DNA from: JAAYCI01 sp964472465
GTDB taxonomy: Bacteria; Bacillota; Clostridia; Oscillospirales; Ruminococcaceae
Length of the DNA stretch: 9,730 nt
Direction: 5' to 3'
Assembly: GCA_964472465.1 (NCBI GenBank)
Contig: CAYYLW010000101.1
Location: 1-9,730, forward strand
Both the position numbers and the translations under genes were made by a program. This document shows positions 1 through 6,215 of the stretch, piece after piece; the stretch's first letter is position 1, and each line of letters starts with the position of its first letter. Under the pieces are notes generated by a model. It was not told the origin of the DNA. It searched no databases and worked only from the letters and a program-made list of their open reading frames with translations.

Positions 1-1
1 C

Positions 2-688
2 TGCACGGCCAAAAAGTTTGAGCTGGACCGCTACGACATGGACGCCGCGGGCGAAGGCATTATGGATAACGACGTGAGCCTGACCACCCGGGAACTGGCC
101 CGGATGATTAAGCGCGCCGCGCTGGATTTTCAAAACCTGCCGGATGAAACCTTCGATAGCCCGCTGGGGGAATCCACCGGGGCCTCGGTTATTTTTGGCG
201 CCTCGGGCGGGGTGTTGGAAGCGGCCTTGCGCACCGCGGTGGAAAGCATCACCGGCCAGGCGTTGCCCGCGCCGGATTTTGTGGAGGTACGCGGTACCGA
301 GGGCGCAAAAGAGGCCGAGTATAACGTGGGCGGCCAGGCCGTGCGGGTGTGCTCGGTAAGTGGAATGGCCAACGTGGAGGCGGTGCTGAAAGACGTGGAA
401 GCGGGCAAAAGCCCCTACCATATCATTGAGATTATGGCTTGCCCCGGCGGTTGCATCAACGGCGGTGGCCAGCCCAGCCAGCCAGCGGAGGTGCGCAATT
501 TCATCGATTTACGCGGCCTACGCGCCGCCGCGCTGTATGATGAAGACGCAAAAAAGACCCTGCGCAAAAGCCACGATAACCCGGTGGTGAAGGATGTATA
601 TGCCCAATTCCTGGGCCAGGCGGGCGGCGAAAAGGCCCACCACATTCTCCACACCAGCTACAAGGTGCGGCAGCCGGTGTATAAGTAG
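2..688 (+). CDS. hydA: [FeFe] hydrogenase catalytic subunit, C-terminal part (5' end outside window)
   Basis: This is the H-cluster domain of an iron-only hydrogenase, which reduces protons to H2 or oxidises H2 in the cytoplasm of fermentative anaerobes. The frame is open from base 2. It begins inside family motif L2 (CTAKKFE; its cysteine is an H-cluster ligand). Motif L3, EIMACPGGCINGGGQP, lies at 428-475 and supplies two more cysteine ligands, one of which bridges the [4Fe-4S] and diiron parts. The C-terminal stretch ending HHILHTSYKVRQPVYK matches the small-subunit domain that wraps the catalytic domain in monomeric enzymes. About 228 residues are visible. Motif L1 and any N-terminal ferredoxin-like domains are missing, so a simple HydA cannot be told from an NAD(P)-linked HndD-type subunit of a bifurcating complex. 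The gene symbol is therefore generic. Two hairpins follow the stop codon. Family assignment is very secure; physiological role is inference. Confidence 0.96.
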   Translation, partial: CTAKKFELDRYDMDAAGEGIMDNDVSLTTRELARMIKRAALDFQNLPDETFDSPLGESTGASVIFGASGGVLEAALRTAVESITGQALPAPDFVEVRGTEGAKEAEYNVGGQAVRVCSVSGMANVEAVLKDVEAGKSPYHIIEIMACPGGCINGGGQPSQPAEVRNFIDLRGLRAAALYDEDAKKTLRKSHDNPVVKDVYAQFLGQAGGEKAHHILHTSYKVRQPVYK

Positions 689-703
689 CCCGCCAAAGCG
701 GGC
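688..703 (+). other. Short hairpin at the hydrogenase stop codon
   Basis: GCCCGC and GCGGGC form a perfect 6-bp stem with a CAAA loop, starting on the last base of the hydrogenase stop codon. Only a short T run (TTTT at 709-712) follows after six bases. It may help protect the 3' end or act as a weak terminator. The stronger terminator candidate is at 759-790. Confidence 0.45.
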
Positions 704-758
704 CGGGCTTTTGGCCTTGCCTGGCCCCGGCGCATGACAAAAGCGAAACAAACAACAA

Positions 759-790
759 AGGGCCCTCTCTGCCCAGGCAGGGGGGGCTTT
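759..790 (+). terminator. Probable intrinsic terminator of the hydrogenase gene
   Basis: A 14-bp stem (759-772 with 777-790) containing several G-T pairs closes a CCAG loop. The core is GGCCCTCTCTGC against GCAGGGGGGGC. The T run is only three bases and forms part of the stem, so this is weaker than the other terminators in the window. Its position just after the hydrogenase and before a new promoter supports the call. Confidence 0.55.
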
Positions 791-858
791 GCGTCCCCCA
801 AAAGGGTGGGCTAAACGTGGTAAGCCATTTTATTTACGAAATAATGTAACAAATCTCT

Positions 859-878
859 TACAAAACCGGTTTTTTGTA
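859..878. promoter_or_regulatory. Inverted repeat upstream of and touching a promoter
   Basis: TACAAAA and TTTTGTA (859-865 and 872-878) are a perfect 7-bp inverted repeat around CCGGTT. The right arm reaches the -35 hexamer of the promoter at 877-905, the position of a typical repressor or activator site. A smaller repeat, TTATTT-ACG-AAATAA, lies at 830-844. No binding protein can be named. Confidence 0.35.
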
Positions 879-905
879 GTCAAGAGCGCCAAACTGTGTT
901 ATTAT
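877..905 (+). promoter_or_regulatory. Sigma-A-type promoter with extended -10, in front of the 912-1184 region
   Basis: TAGTCA (877-882) and TATTAT (900-905) are separated by exactly 17 bases, with TG one base before the -10 (extended -10 at 897-898). The -35 matches consensus at four of six positions. The expected start is about 912. No gene with a ribosome binding site follows it before the terminator at 1155, suggesting that it drives an untranslated RNA. Confidence 0.5.
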
Positions 906-911
906 TTCTCT

Positions 912-1184
912 CGCTCCTGAAAAAGTGAAGCTACATCGTTATAACAGGCGCAAGATAAGACGTTCCTCTAAGCTGGGCGGCAAGGGCCAGGAAAGGCTGG
1001 TAGCGCCGCTGGTTGGTTCCCTGTTTTTGAACCCTTGCCATGCCCCGTGTTCCATCTGGTTTCTGTTTTGGCGTCCTGTTTTTACTGGGGGCGCAAGGGT
1101 TCGCTTTTTACACACCGGCAAAGGGGTACTCCCCTATGTTCGGCATCTGGCTGGCCGCCCTCTCCCGGTGGGGGGGCGGTTTTG
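912..1184 (+). ncRNA. Candidate structured non-coding RNA (or orphan attenuator leader)
   Basis: The stretch lies between a promoter and a strong terminator and has no credible reading frame. Three nested long-range helices can form together: 920-929 with 1100-1109 (10 bp, one G-U); 943-951 with 1071-1080 (AACAGG/CCTGTT plus CGC/GCG, one bulged T); and GGGCGGCAAGGG 975-986 with 1032-1045 (12 bp, AT bulge). They define one long rod with internal loops, the largest about 23 by 25 bases (952-974 and 1046-1070). A T5 run (1105-1109) closes the first domain. Size, rod shape and a large central bubble recall 6S RNA, but I cannot confirm conserved 6S sequence. A competing helix of GAACCCTTGC (1029-1038) with GCAAGGGTTC (1093-1102) would instead resemble a terminator, as in an attenuator. 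The identity is open; that the region is structured is seen directly. Confidence 0.4.
1155..1183 (+). terminator. Intrinsic terminator of the candidate RNA unit
   Basis: CCGCCCTCTC (1155-1164) pairs with GGGGGGGCGG (1170-1179), a 10-bp stem with two G-U pairs, around a CCGGT loop. Four T residues follow directly. It ends the transcription unit starting near 912 and isolates it from the marR promoter at 1350. Confidence 0.7.
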
Positions 1185-1349
1185 CTGTTATTAGCCGCAG
1201 AAGAAATGACAAAAAATGACAAACCCAAAGGTTCTGTTTTGGCCATGGCAGAACGTGCTATGGCTCCTTCTCCCAGGCTCTTGTTTTGTGTCAAACCCCC
1301 GGCAACCCCACCTACCCACCCATGTTTACACACTTTTTACAAAAAACAG
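1184..1349. other. Spacer between candidate RNA unit and marR promoter
   Basis: No gene is seen. It holds an exact tandem 10-bp repeat, AAATGACAAA at 1204-1213 and 1214-1223. It also holds a 9-bp hairpin with two G-U pairs (1241-1249 with 1257-1265, loop AGAACGT) and a C-rich stretch (1294-1321). An open frame running through it has unusual composition and no ribosome site, so it is not called. Confidence 0.5.
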
Positions 1350-1378
1350 TTGACAGATGTGGGTTGTTTGCCTACAAT
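1350..1378 (+). promoter_or_regulatory. Near-consensus sigma-A promoter of the marR-ABC-ABC operon
   Basis: TTGACA (1350-1355, perfect -35) and TACAAT (1373-1378, five of six) are separated by 17 bases. The expected start is near 1385, giving an untranslated leader of about 100 bases before the MarR gene. Such a strong core promoter usually needs repression, which fits the regulator it transcribes. Confidence 0.85.
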
Positions 1379-1390
1379 AATGCTTAGCCT

Positions 1391-1427
1391 GCTTAAATAA
1401 GTACATTAACTATTTAGTGCCTTAAGC
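1391..1427. promoter_or_regulatory. Operator-like inverted repeats just downstream of the marR promoter
   Basis: TAAATA (1394-1399) and TATTTA (1411-1416) form one inverted repeat. GCTTAA (1391-1396) and TTAAGC (1422-1427) form a second, overlapping one. They begin about six bases after the expected transcription start, where a bound repressor would block the polymerase. MarR-family proteins commonly bind AT-rich palindromes of this kind and repress their own operons. That the local MarR protein binds here is inference. Confidence 0.45.
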
Positions 1428-1484
1428 TTCTGGGCTGGGTGGCGGCCCTGTTTTGCCAGGCAGGCGTGGACTGGGAGGCGGAAG

Positions 1485-1982
1485 ATGAGAAAGTTGGAGG
1501 AATGCGGTTTTTGGACACTGGGCGAATATGCCCATGCCCAGCAATTGTTTGAGGCGATGAACCGCATGCGGATGGTATGGGCGCAGTTGCAGCCCGTGGG
1601 GCTGCGCCGCAGCGAAATAGGCGCCTTGGGCGCGGTGGCCCACCTGGAAAAAATGGGGGCAGAAGCCGTCACCATCAGCAGCTTGGCGCGCGAGATGGGC
1701 CAAAGCGTGCCCGGGGTAAGCCAGAAGGTGAGCGAGCTGGAAAAACAGGGCTATGTGCGCCGGGTGGCCGATGAGAAAGACCGCCGGGTGGTGACGGTGG
1801 AACTGACGGACGAAGGCCGCCAGGTGGCCGAAGAGAGCTTGCGGGATTTTTTGGTGCGCATTGAGCAAGCCCTGGATAGGATGGGCGAGGAAAAGAGCCA
1901 AACCCTGTTTAACCTGATGCAACAACTGACAGAGACACTGGAAACGATGGTGCAAGAGCAAAAAGGAGGGAAATCTGTTTGA
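1485..1982 (+). CDS. MarR-family transcriptional regulator
   Basis: A 165-residue winged-helix regulator, first gene of a three-gene operon with two ABC exporter subunits. N-terminal helices (about residues 12-35) should form part of the dimer interface. The recognition helix-turn-helix lies near 62-89 (TISSLAREMGQSVPGVSQKV...). The wing, ADEKDRRVVTVELTDEGR at 95-112, is the family hallmark: D-x-R-D/R-x before two strands. C-terminal helices (113-160) complete the dimer domain. The start is set by GGGAGG at 1473-1478, six bases before the ATG. The stop codon overlaps the TTG start of the next gene, so translation is coupled. The arrangement suggests a ligand-responsive repressor of the exporter, sensing a toxic or antibiotic compound; the ligand cannot be told. 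No cysteine pair typical of a redox sensor is seen. Family assignment is secure, target is inference. Confidence 0.93.
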   Translation: MRKLEECGFWTLGEYAHAQQLFEAMNRMRMVWAQLQPVGLRRSEIGALGAVAHLEKMGAEAVTISSLAREMGQSVPGVSQKVSELEKQGYVRRVADEKDRRVVTVELTDEGRQVAEESLRDFLVRIEQALDRMGEEKSQTLFNLMQQLTETLETMVQEQKGGKSV

Positions 1983-4210
1983 TACGTTTGAGCAAATACA
2001 TGGCCAAATATCTGCCGTTCATTTTGTTTGGGGTGGTGCTGCTGTTTGGGCAGGCCATACTGGACCTAAACCTGCCCAGCCAGATGAGCGATATTGTGAA
2101 TGTAGGCATTCAAAAGCGGGGCATTGAAGAACTGGCCCCGCGTGTGATACAGCCGGATTTGTTTTCTGTACTGAGCATGTTTATGAATGAAGAGGACTTC
2201 GCCGCAGCGGATGAGGCCTACACCCTGTATACAGACCTAGAGCCGGGTGAACGCGCCTCAGTATCGCGCAGCTTCCCCGGCGCGGGGGACTATAACGTGC
2301 TGGTGATGACCGGCGAGGGCGAGACAAAAGCCGCCGCCGATGCCGCGTTTGGCAAGGCAGGCTATGCCTTGTGGCAGGCCGTAACAGAAGCGGCCGCGGC
2401 CACCGGTGGCGGTATGCCTGTGGGCACCGATATGACCGAGGGCAGCCTTGACTATAATATGATTAGCAGCATGGTGCCCATGCTGGCCTCCCTGCCGGAG
2501 GAGGCACTGGCGGCCGCCAGAGAAAAAGCGGCCCAAACCCCAGACACCATGACGGGCGGCGTGGCGGCAATGTTGAACCGTGCCATTTACGAAAGCCTGG
2601 GCGCCGACACCGCCCAAATGCAAACGGTGTACATTCTTAAAACCGGGCTCTTTATGCTGTTTTTAAGCATAGCTCAGGCGGGTTGCGCAGTGGTGGCGGG
2701 CTTCTGCTTTTCCCGGTTTGGCGCGGGCATGGCCCGCGATTTGCGCGGGGATTTATTTTCCAAGGTTTCGGGCTTTTCAAACGCCGAGATGGACCGCTTC
2801 TCCACCTCCTCCCTCATCACCCGCACCACCAACGATATCACGCAGGTGCAGATGTTCCTCACCATGGGGCTGCGGATGCTGGTGTTTGCGCCCATCATGG
2901 GCGTGGGCGGCGTGGTAATGGCGCTCAGCAAATCGGTCTCGATGAGCTGGACCATCGCCGTGGGGGTGCTGGTGATCGTGGGGACAATTTCCATTCTTTT
3001 CGCCGTGGCCATGCCAAAATTCAAAGTGATGCAAAAACTGGTGGACCGTTTAAACCAGGTCTCGCGTGAAAACCTTACAGGCCTGATGGTGATCCGGGCC
3101 TTTAGCAACCAGGAATTCCAGGAAGAACGCTTCCAGGATGCCAATAAAAACCTTACCGGAAACAGCCTGTTTGTGGGCCGTAGTATGGCCACTTTGATGC
3201 CCGTGATGATGCTGGTGATGAATGGCATCACCCTGCTGGTGGTGTGGATTGGCGCGGGCCAAATTGCAAACAGCCAGTTGCAGGTGGGCGACATGATGGC
3301 CTACATGCAGTATGCCATCCAAATTATCATGAGCTTCCTCTTCATCGCCATGATTTTCATCATGGTGCCAAGGGCCCAGGTTTCGGCCGAACGTATCGGC
3401 GAGGTGCTACACACCCAAGACAGCATTCAAGACCCCGCCGAGCCCCAGAGTTTTGAGGGCCGTGCACGTGGCGAAGTGCGGTTTGAGAATGTGAGTTTCC
3501 GTTTCGCCGGCGCCAGCGACGATGCCTTGTCGGGCATCAGCTTCACGGCGAAACCGGGCGAGACCACCGCCATCATCGGGGCCACAGGCAGTGGTAAATC
3601 CACGCTGGTGAACCTCATCCCCCGTTTTTATGACGTGACCGAGGGCAAGGTGACGGTGGACGGCATAGACGTGCGCCAGCTAAAACAGGAGGAACTGCGG
3701 GAGAACATTGGCTATGTGCCGCAGAAGGGCCTTTTGTTCAGCGGCACCATCCAAAGCAACCTGCGCTATGGCGACGAGGAGGCATCGGAGCAAACCCTGC
3801 GCCGGGCCGCTGAAATTGCCCAGGCCACAGAGTTTGTGGACGGCATGGAAGAGGGCTTTGAAAGCGCCGTGAGCCAGGGTGGTACAAACTTCTCTGGCGG
3901 GCAGCGCCAGCGCCTTTCCATCGCGCGGGCCCTTGTGAAAAAAGCCCCCGTCTATATTTTTGACGATAGCTTTTCCGCGCTGGATTTTGCCACCGACGCG
4001 CGTCTGCGCCGCGCTTTGCACCCCTACACCCGGCAAAGCGCCGTGCTTGTGGTGGCCCAGCGCATTTCCAGCATCATGCATGCCGAGCAGATTGTGGTGC
4101 TGGACGAAGGAAGGGTGGCCGGTGTGGGCACCCACAGGGAACTGCTACAAAACTGCGAGGCCTACCGCGAGATTGCGGAAAGCCAGCTTTCCAAGGAGGA
4201 ATTGGCATGA
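1979..4210 (+). CDS. ABC exporter half-transporter 1 (degenerate-site subunit, large extracellular insert)
   Basis: A 743-residue membrane protein with fused permease and ATPase domains, one half of a heterodimeric type IV ABC exporter. Predicted helices: TM1 12-34, TM2 219-245, TM3 about 300-318, TM4 322-345, TM5 404-428, TM6 445-465. The ATPase has Walker A GATGSGKST (534-542), Q-loop Gln582, signature FSGGQ (638-642, canonical), Walker B VYIFDD (658-663) and D-loop SALD (666-669). The catalytic Glu after Walker B is Asp663, and the H-loop His is Gln694 (AQRIS), as in the degenerate-site subunit of TM287/288-type exporters. Residues about 41-217 between TM1 and TM2 are extra compared with the usual 570-600-residue half-transporter and should face outside. 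The start is TTG at 1979 because AAAAGGAGGG (1961-1970) lies eight bases before it; the first ATG (2000) has no such site. It overlaps marR by four bases (TTGA). The substrate is unknown; drug or peptide export is likely. Confidence 0.95.
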   Translation: MIRLSKYMAKYLPFILFGVVLLFGQAILDLNLPSQMSDIVNVGIQKRGIEELAPRVIQPDLFSVLSMFMNEEDFAAADEAYTLYTDLEPGERASVSRSFPGAGDYNVLVMTGEGETKAAADAAFGKAGYALWQAVTEAAAATGGGMPVGTDMTEGSLDYNMISSMVPMLASLPEEALAAAREKAAQTPDTMTGGVAAMLNRAIYESLGADTAQMQTVYILKTGLFMLFLSIAQAGCAVVAGFCFSRFGAGMARDLRGDLFSKVSGFSNAEMDRFSTSSLITRTTNDITQVQMFLTMGLRMLVFAPIMGVGGVVMALSKSVSMSWTIAVGVLVIVGTISILFAVAMPKFKVMQKLVDRLNQVSRENLTGLMVIRAFSNQEFQEERFQDANKNLTGNSLFVGRSMATLMPVMMLVMNGITLLVVWIGAGQIANSQLQVGDMMAYMQYAIQIIMSFLFIAMIFIMVPRAQVSAERIGEVLHTQDSIQDPAEPQSFEGRARGEVRFENVSFRFAGASDDALSGISFTAKPGETTAIIGATGSGKSTLVNLIPRFYDVTEGKVTVDGIDVRQLKQEELRENIGYVPQKGLLFSGTIQSNLRYGDEEASEQTLRRAAEIAQATEFVDGMEEGFESAVSQGGTNFSGGQRQRLSIARALVKKAPVYIFDDSFSALDFATDARLRRALHPYTRQSAVLVVAQRISSIMHAEQIVVLDEGRVAGVGTHRELLQNCEAYREIAESQLSKEELA

Positions 4211-6063
4211 GTAAAATGAATTCCCCCACAAAACGCCGCCCCCCTGTGGCCGGAGGCCCCATGGGCCACGGCCCCGCCGGCATGATGCCCGGTGAAAAGG
4301 CCAAGGATTTCCGCGGCACCATGCGCCAACTGTTTGCCTATCTGGGCAAATATCTACCCGCCGTCATTGGCTGTATTGTACTGGCGGCGGTCTCCACGGT
4401 GTTTGCCATCTTCGGCCCCAAAATTTTGGCCGGCGCCACCGATGAAATTTACAATGGCCTGATGGCCATGATTGCCGGTACCGGCAGCATAGACCTAAAC
4501 GCCGTACAGCGAATTTTGCTGTTTGGCGCGGGGGTATATGTGGTGGCGGCGGCGCTGCAATATGTGCAGGGCTTCCTGCTGGCAGGCATTTCCAACCGTG
4601 TGGGCTACCGCATGCGCGAGGATATCAGCCATAAAATCAACCGCCTGCCCCTGGCCTATTTCGATAAGCACAGCTATGGCGATGTGCTCAGCCGCATCAC
4701 CAACGACGTGGATACCCTCATTCAAACCATGAACCAGAGCCTGCCCCAACTGGTGAGCGGCATTGCCACCGTGGTGGGCGTTATCATCATGATGCTCACC
4801 ATCAACGGCTGGATGACCCTCATCACCCTGCTGATTCTGCCCCTTTCCCTGCTGATTGTGCGCGCGGTGGTAAAGCGCAGCCAGCCCTATTTCTTGAAAC
4901 AGCAAAACTACCTGGGCGAAGCGGGTGGCATGGTGGAAGAGATGTACAGCGGCCATCTGGTAATCAAGGCCTTTAGCCGCGAGAGCGAGAGCCGCAAGGA
5001 GTTTGCCCAGGTGAACGAGAAGCTGTATGGCTCGGCCTGGCGCAGCCAGTTTTTGGGCGGGCTGATGATGCCGCTGATGAACATGGTGGGAAACATTGGC
5101 TATGTGCTGGTGTGTATCCTGGGCGGCTTCCTCACCCTAAACGGCCAAATTACCGTGGGCGATATCCAGGCTTTCATTCAGTATGTGCGCAATTTCACCC
5201 AGCCCATCACCCAAATTGCCAACTCCTCCAACGTGTTGCAGCAAACGGCCGCCGCGGCCGAGCGTGTGTTCGCCTTCCTGGGTGAAACGGAGGAAGTGGC
5301 CGACCCGGAAAAACCCATCTCCCCCGAAAAGGCGGATGCCAGTGTGCAGTTTGCCCATGTGAGTTTTGGCTATCTGCCCGAGAAAACCATCATCCACGAT
5401 TTTTCCGCGGTGGTGGAACCCGGCCAACAGGTGGCCATCGTGGGGCCAACAGGTGCGGGCAAAACCACCATGGTAAAATTGCTGATGCGCTTTTACGACG
5501 TGAGCGAAGGGGCCATTTTGGTGGACGGCTACGACGTGAAACAGTTTAGCCGCGGGGGCCTGCGCGGAATGTTTGGCATGGTGTTGCAGGACGCCTGGCT
5601 GTATAACGGCACCATCATGGAGAACATCCGCTACGGCAGCGACGACGAGGTGATTGCGGCGGCCAAGGCCGCCCAGGCCGACCATTTCATCCGCACCCTG
5701 CCAGACGGCTACAACATGGTACTAAACGAGGAGGCCAGCAACATCAGCCAAGGCCAGAAGCAGCTTCTCACCATCGCACGTACCATTTTGGCCGACCCTG
5801 AGATTCTGATTTTAGACGAGGCCACCTCCAGCGTGGATACCCGCACCGAGATGGCCATACAAAAAGCCATGCGCAACCTGATGCACGGGCGCACCAGCTT
5901 CGTCATTGCCCACCGCCTTTCCACCATACGCGACGCAGACATGATTTTGGTGATGCGGGACGGCGACATTGTGGAGACCGGCAAACACGCCGAACTGCTG
6001 GAAAAAGGCGGCTTCTACGCCGAACTATACAACAGCCAGTTCGACGCGGGGCTAAGCGCCTAG
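4207..6063 (+). CDS. ABC exporter half-transporter 2 (canonical catalytic site, altered signature)
   Basis: A 618-residue partner of the preceding protein. It starts at an ATGA overlap with that gene's stop, with AAGGAGGA (4193-4200) six bases upstream. A 35-residue N-terminal tail rich in Pro, Gly, His and Met (GGPMGHGPAGMMPGEKAKDF) precedes six predicted helices: about 49-71, 103-126, 181-199, 202-221, 284-310 and 317-340. The ATPase has A-loop Tyr389, Walker A GPTGAGKTT (413-421), Q-loop Gln461, Walker B ILILDE (533-538) with catalytic Glu538, D-loop SSVD (541-544) and H-loop His569. Its signature reads NISQGQ (512-517) instead of LSGGQ. In the heterodimer, this altered signature would face the partner's changed Walker B and give one degenerate site. 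The second site, with Glu538, His569 and the partner's FSGGQ, should hydrolyse ATP. This pattern is known for TM287/288 and BmrCD. It is the last gene of the operon and a terminator follows at 6099-6130. Confidence 0.95.
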   Translation: MSKMNSPTKRRPPVAGGPMGHGPAGMMPGEKAKDFRGTMRQLFAYLGKYLPAVIGCIVLAAVSTVFAIFGPKILAGATDEIYNGLMAMIAGTGSIDLNAVQRILLFGAGVYVVAAALQYVQGFLLAGISNRVGYRMREDISHKINRLPLAYFDKHSYGDVLSRITNDVDTLIQTMNQSLPQLVSGIATVVGVIIMMLTINGWMTLITLLILPLSLLIVRAVVKRSQPYFLKQQNYLGEAGGMVEEMYSGHLVIKAFSRESESRKEFAQVNEKLYGSAWRSQFLGGLMMPLMNMVGNIGYVLVCILGGFLTLNGQITVGDIQAFIQYVRNFTQPITQIANSSNVLQQTAAAAERVFAFLGETEEVADPEKPISPEKADASVQFAHVSFGYLPEKTIIHDFSAVVEPGQQVAIVGPTGAGKTTMVKLLMRFYDVSEGAILVDGYDVKQFSRGGLRGMFGMVLQDAWLYNGTIMENIRYGSDDEVIAAAKAAQADHFIRTLPDGYNMVLNEEASNISQGQKQLLTIARTILADPEILILDEATSSVDTRTEMAIQKAMRNLMHGRTSFVIAHRLSTIRDADMILVMRDGDIVETGKHAELLEKGGFYAELYNSQFDAGLSA

Positions 6064-6098
6064 ATATTGCCGAAAAGTTAAGCAAAACCAAAGAATAC

Positions 6099-6130
6099 CA
6101 AAAGCCGCAAACCGAGGTTTGCGGCTTTTG
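6099..6130 (+). terminator. Intrinsic terminator of the marR-ABC-ABC operon
   Basis: A perfect 14-bp stem (6099-6112 with 6117-6130) containing AAAAGCCGCAAAC / GTTTGCGGCTTTT closes a CGAG loop. The four T residues at 6126-6129 act as a T run within the stem. It lies 35 bases after the stop of the second ABC gene. Confidence 0.88.
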
Positions 6131-6158
6131 TGTAAACAGGGCTGGATGCCCACTCGCC

Positions 6159-6187
6159 TTGCCCCATGTGGAATCTTTTGGTATACT
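6159..6187 (+). promoter_or_regulatory. Promoter of the first four-helix membrane protein gene
   Basis: TTGCCC (6159-6164) and TATACT (6182-6187) are 17 bases apart, with an extended -10 TG at 6179-6180. The expected start is near 6194, only about 22 bases before the ATG. The same pair of hexamers and spacing is used on the minus strand at 7827-7855. Confidence 0.75.
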
Positions 6188-6215
6188 TACAGAGACAACA
6201 AAAGGGGGGATGGGC

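Noticed and set aside
992..1010. T-box-like sequence (AAAGGCTGGTAGCGCC) in the candidate RNA
   Set aside because: It resembles the T-box core only loosely; TGGNACC is not matched, and no stem I features or downstream tRNA-synthetase or amino-acid gene are seen.
925..1194. 89-residue plus-strand frame starting at GTG within the candidate RNA
   Set aside because: No ribosome site before the GTG, and it spans the paired arms and the terminator. Composition is unlike the neighbouring genes.
1035..1400. 121-residue plus-strand open frame in the hydrogenase-marR gap
   Set aside because: No ribosome site, implausible Pro/Cys/Trp-rich composition, and it runs through a strong terminator and the marR promoter.
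6159..6215. Upstream TTG start for paralog 1
   Set aside because: It would begin on the -35 hexamer and include the -10; the ribosome site and the length of paralog 2 support ATG 6216.
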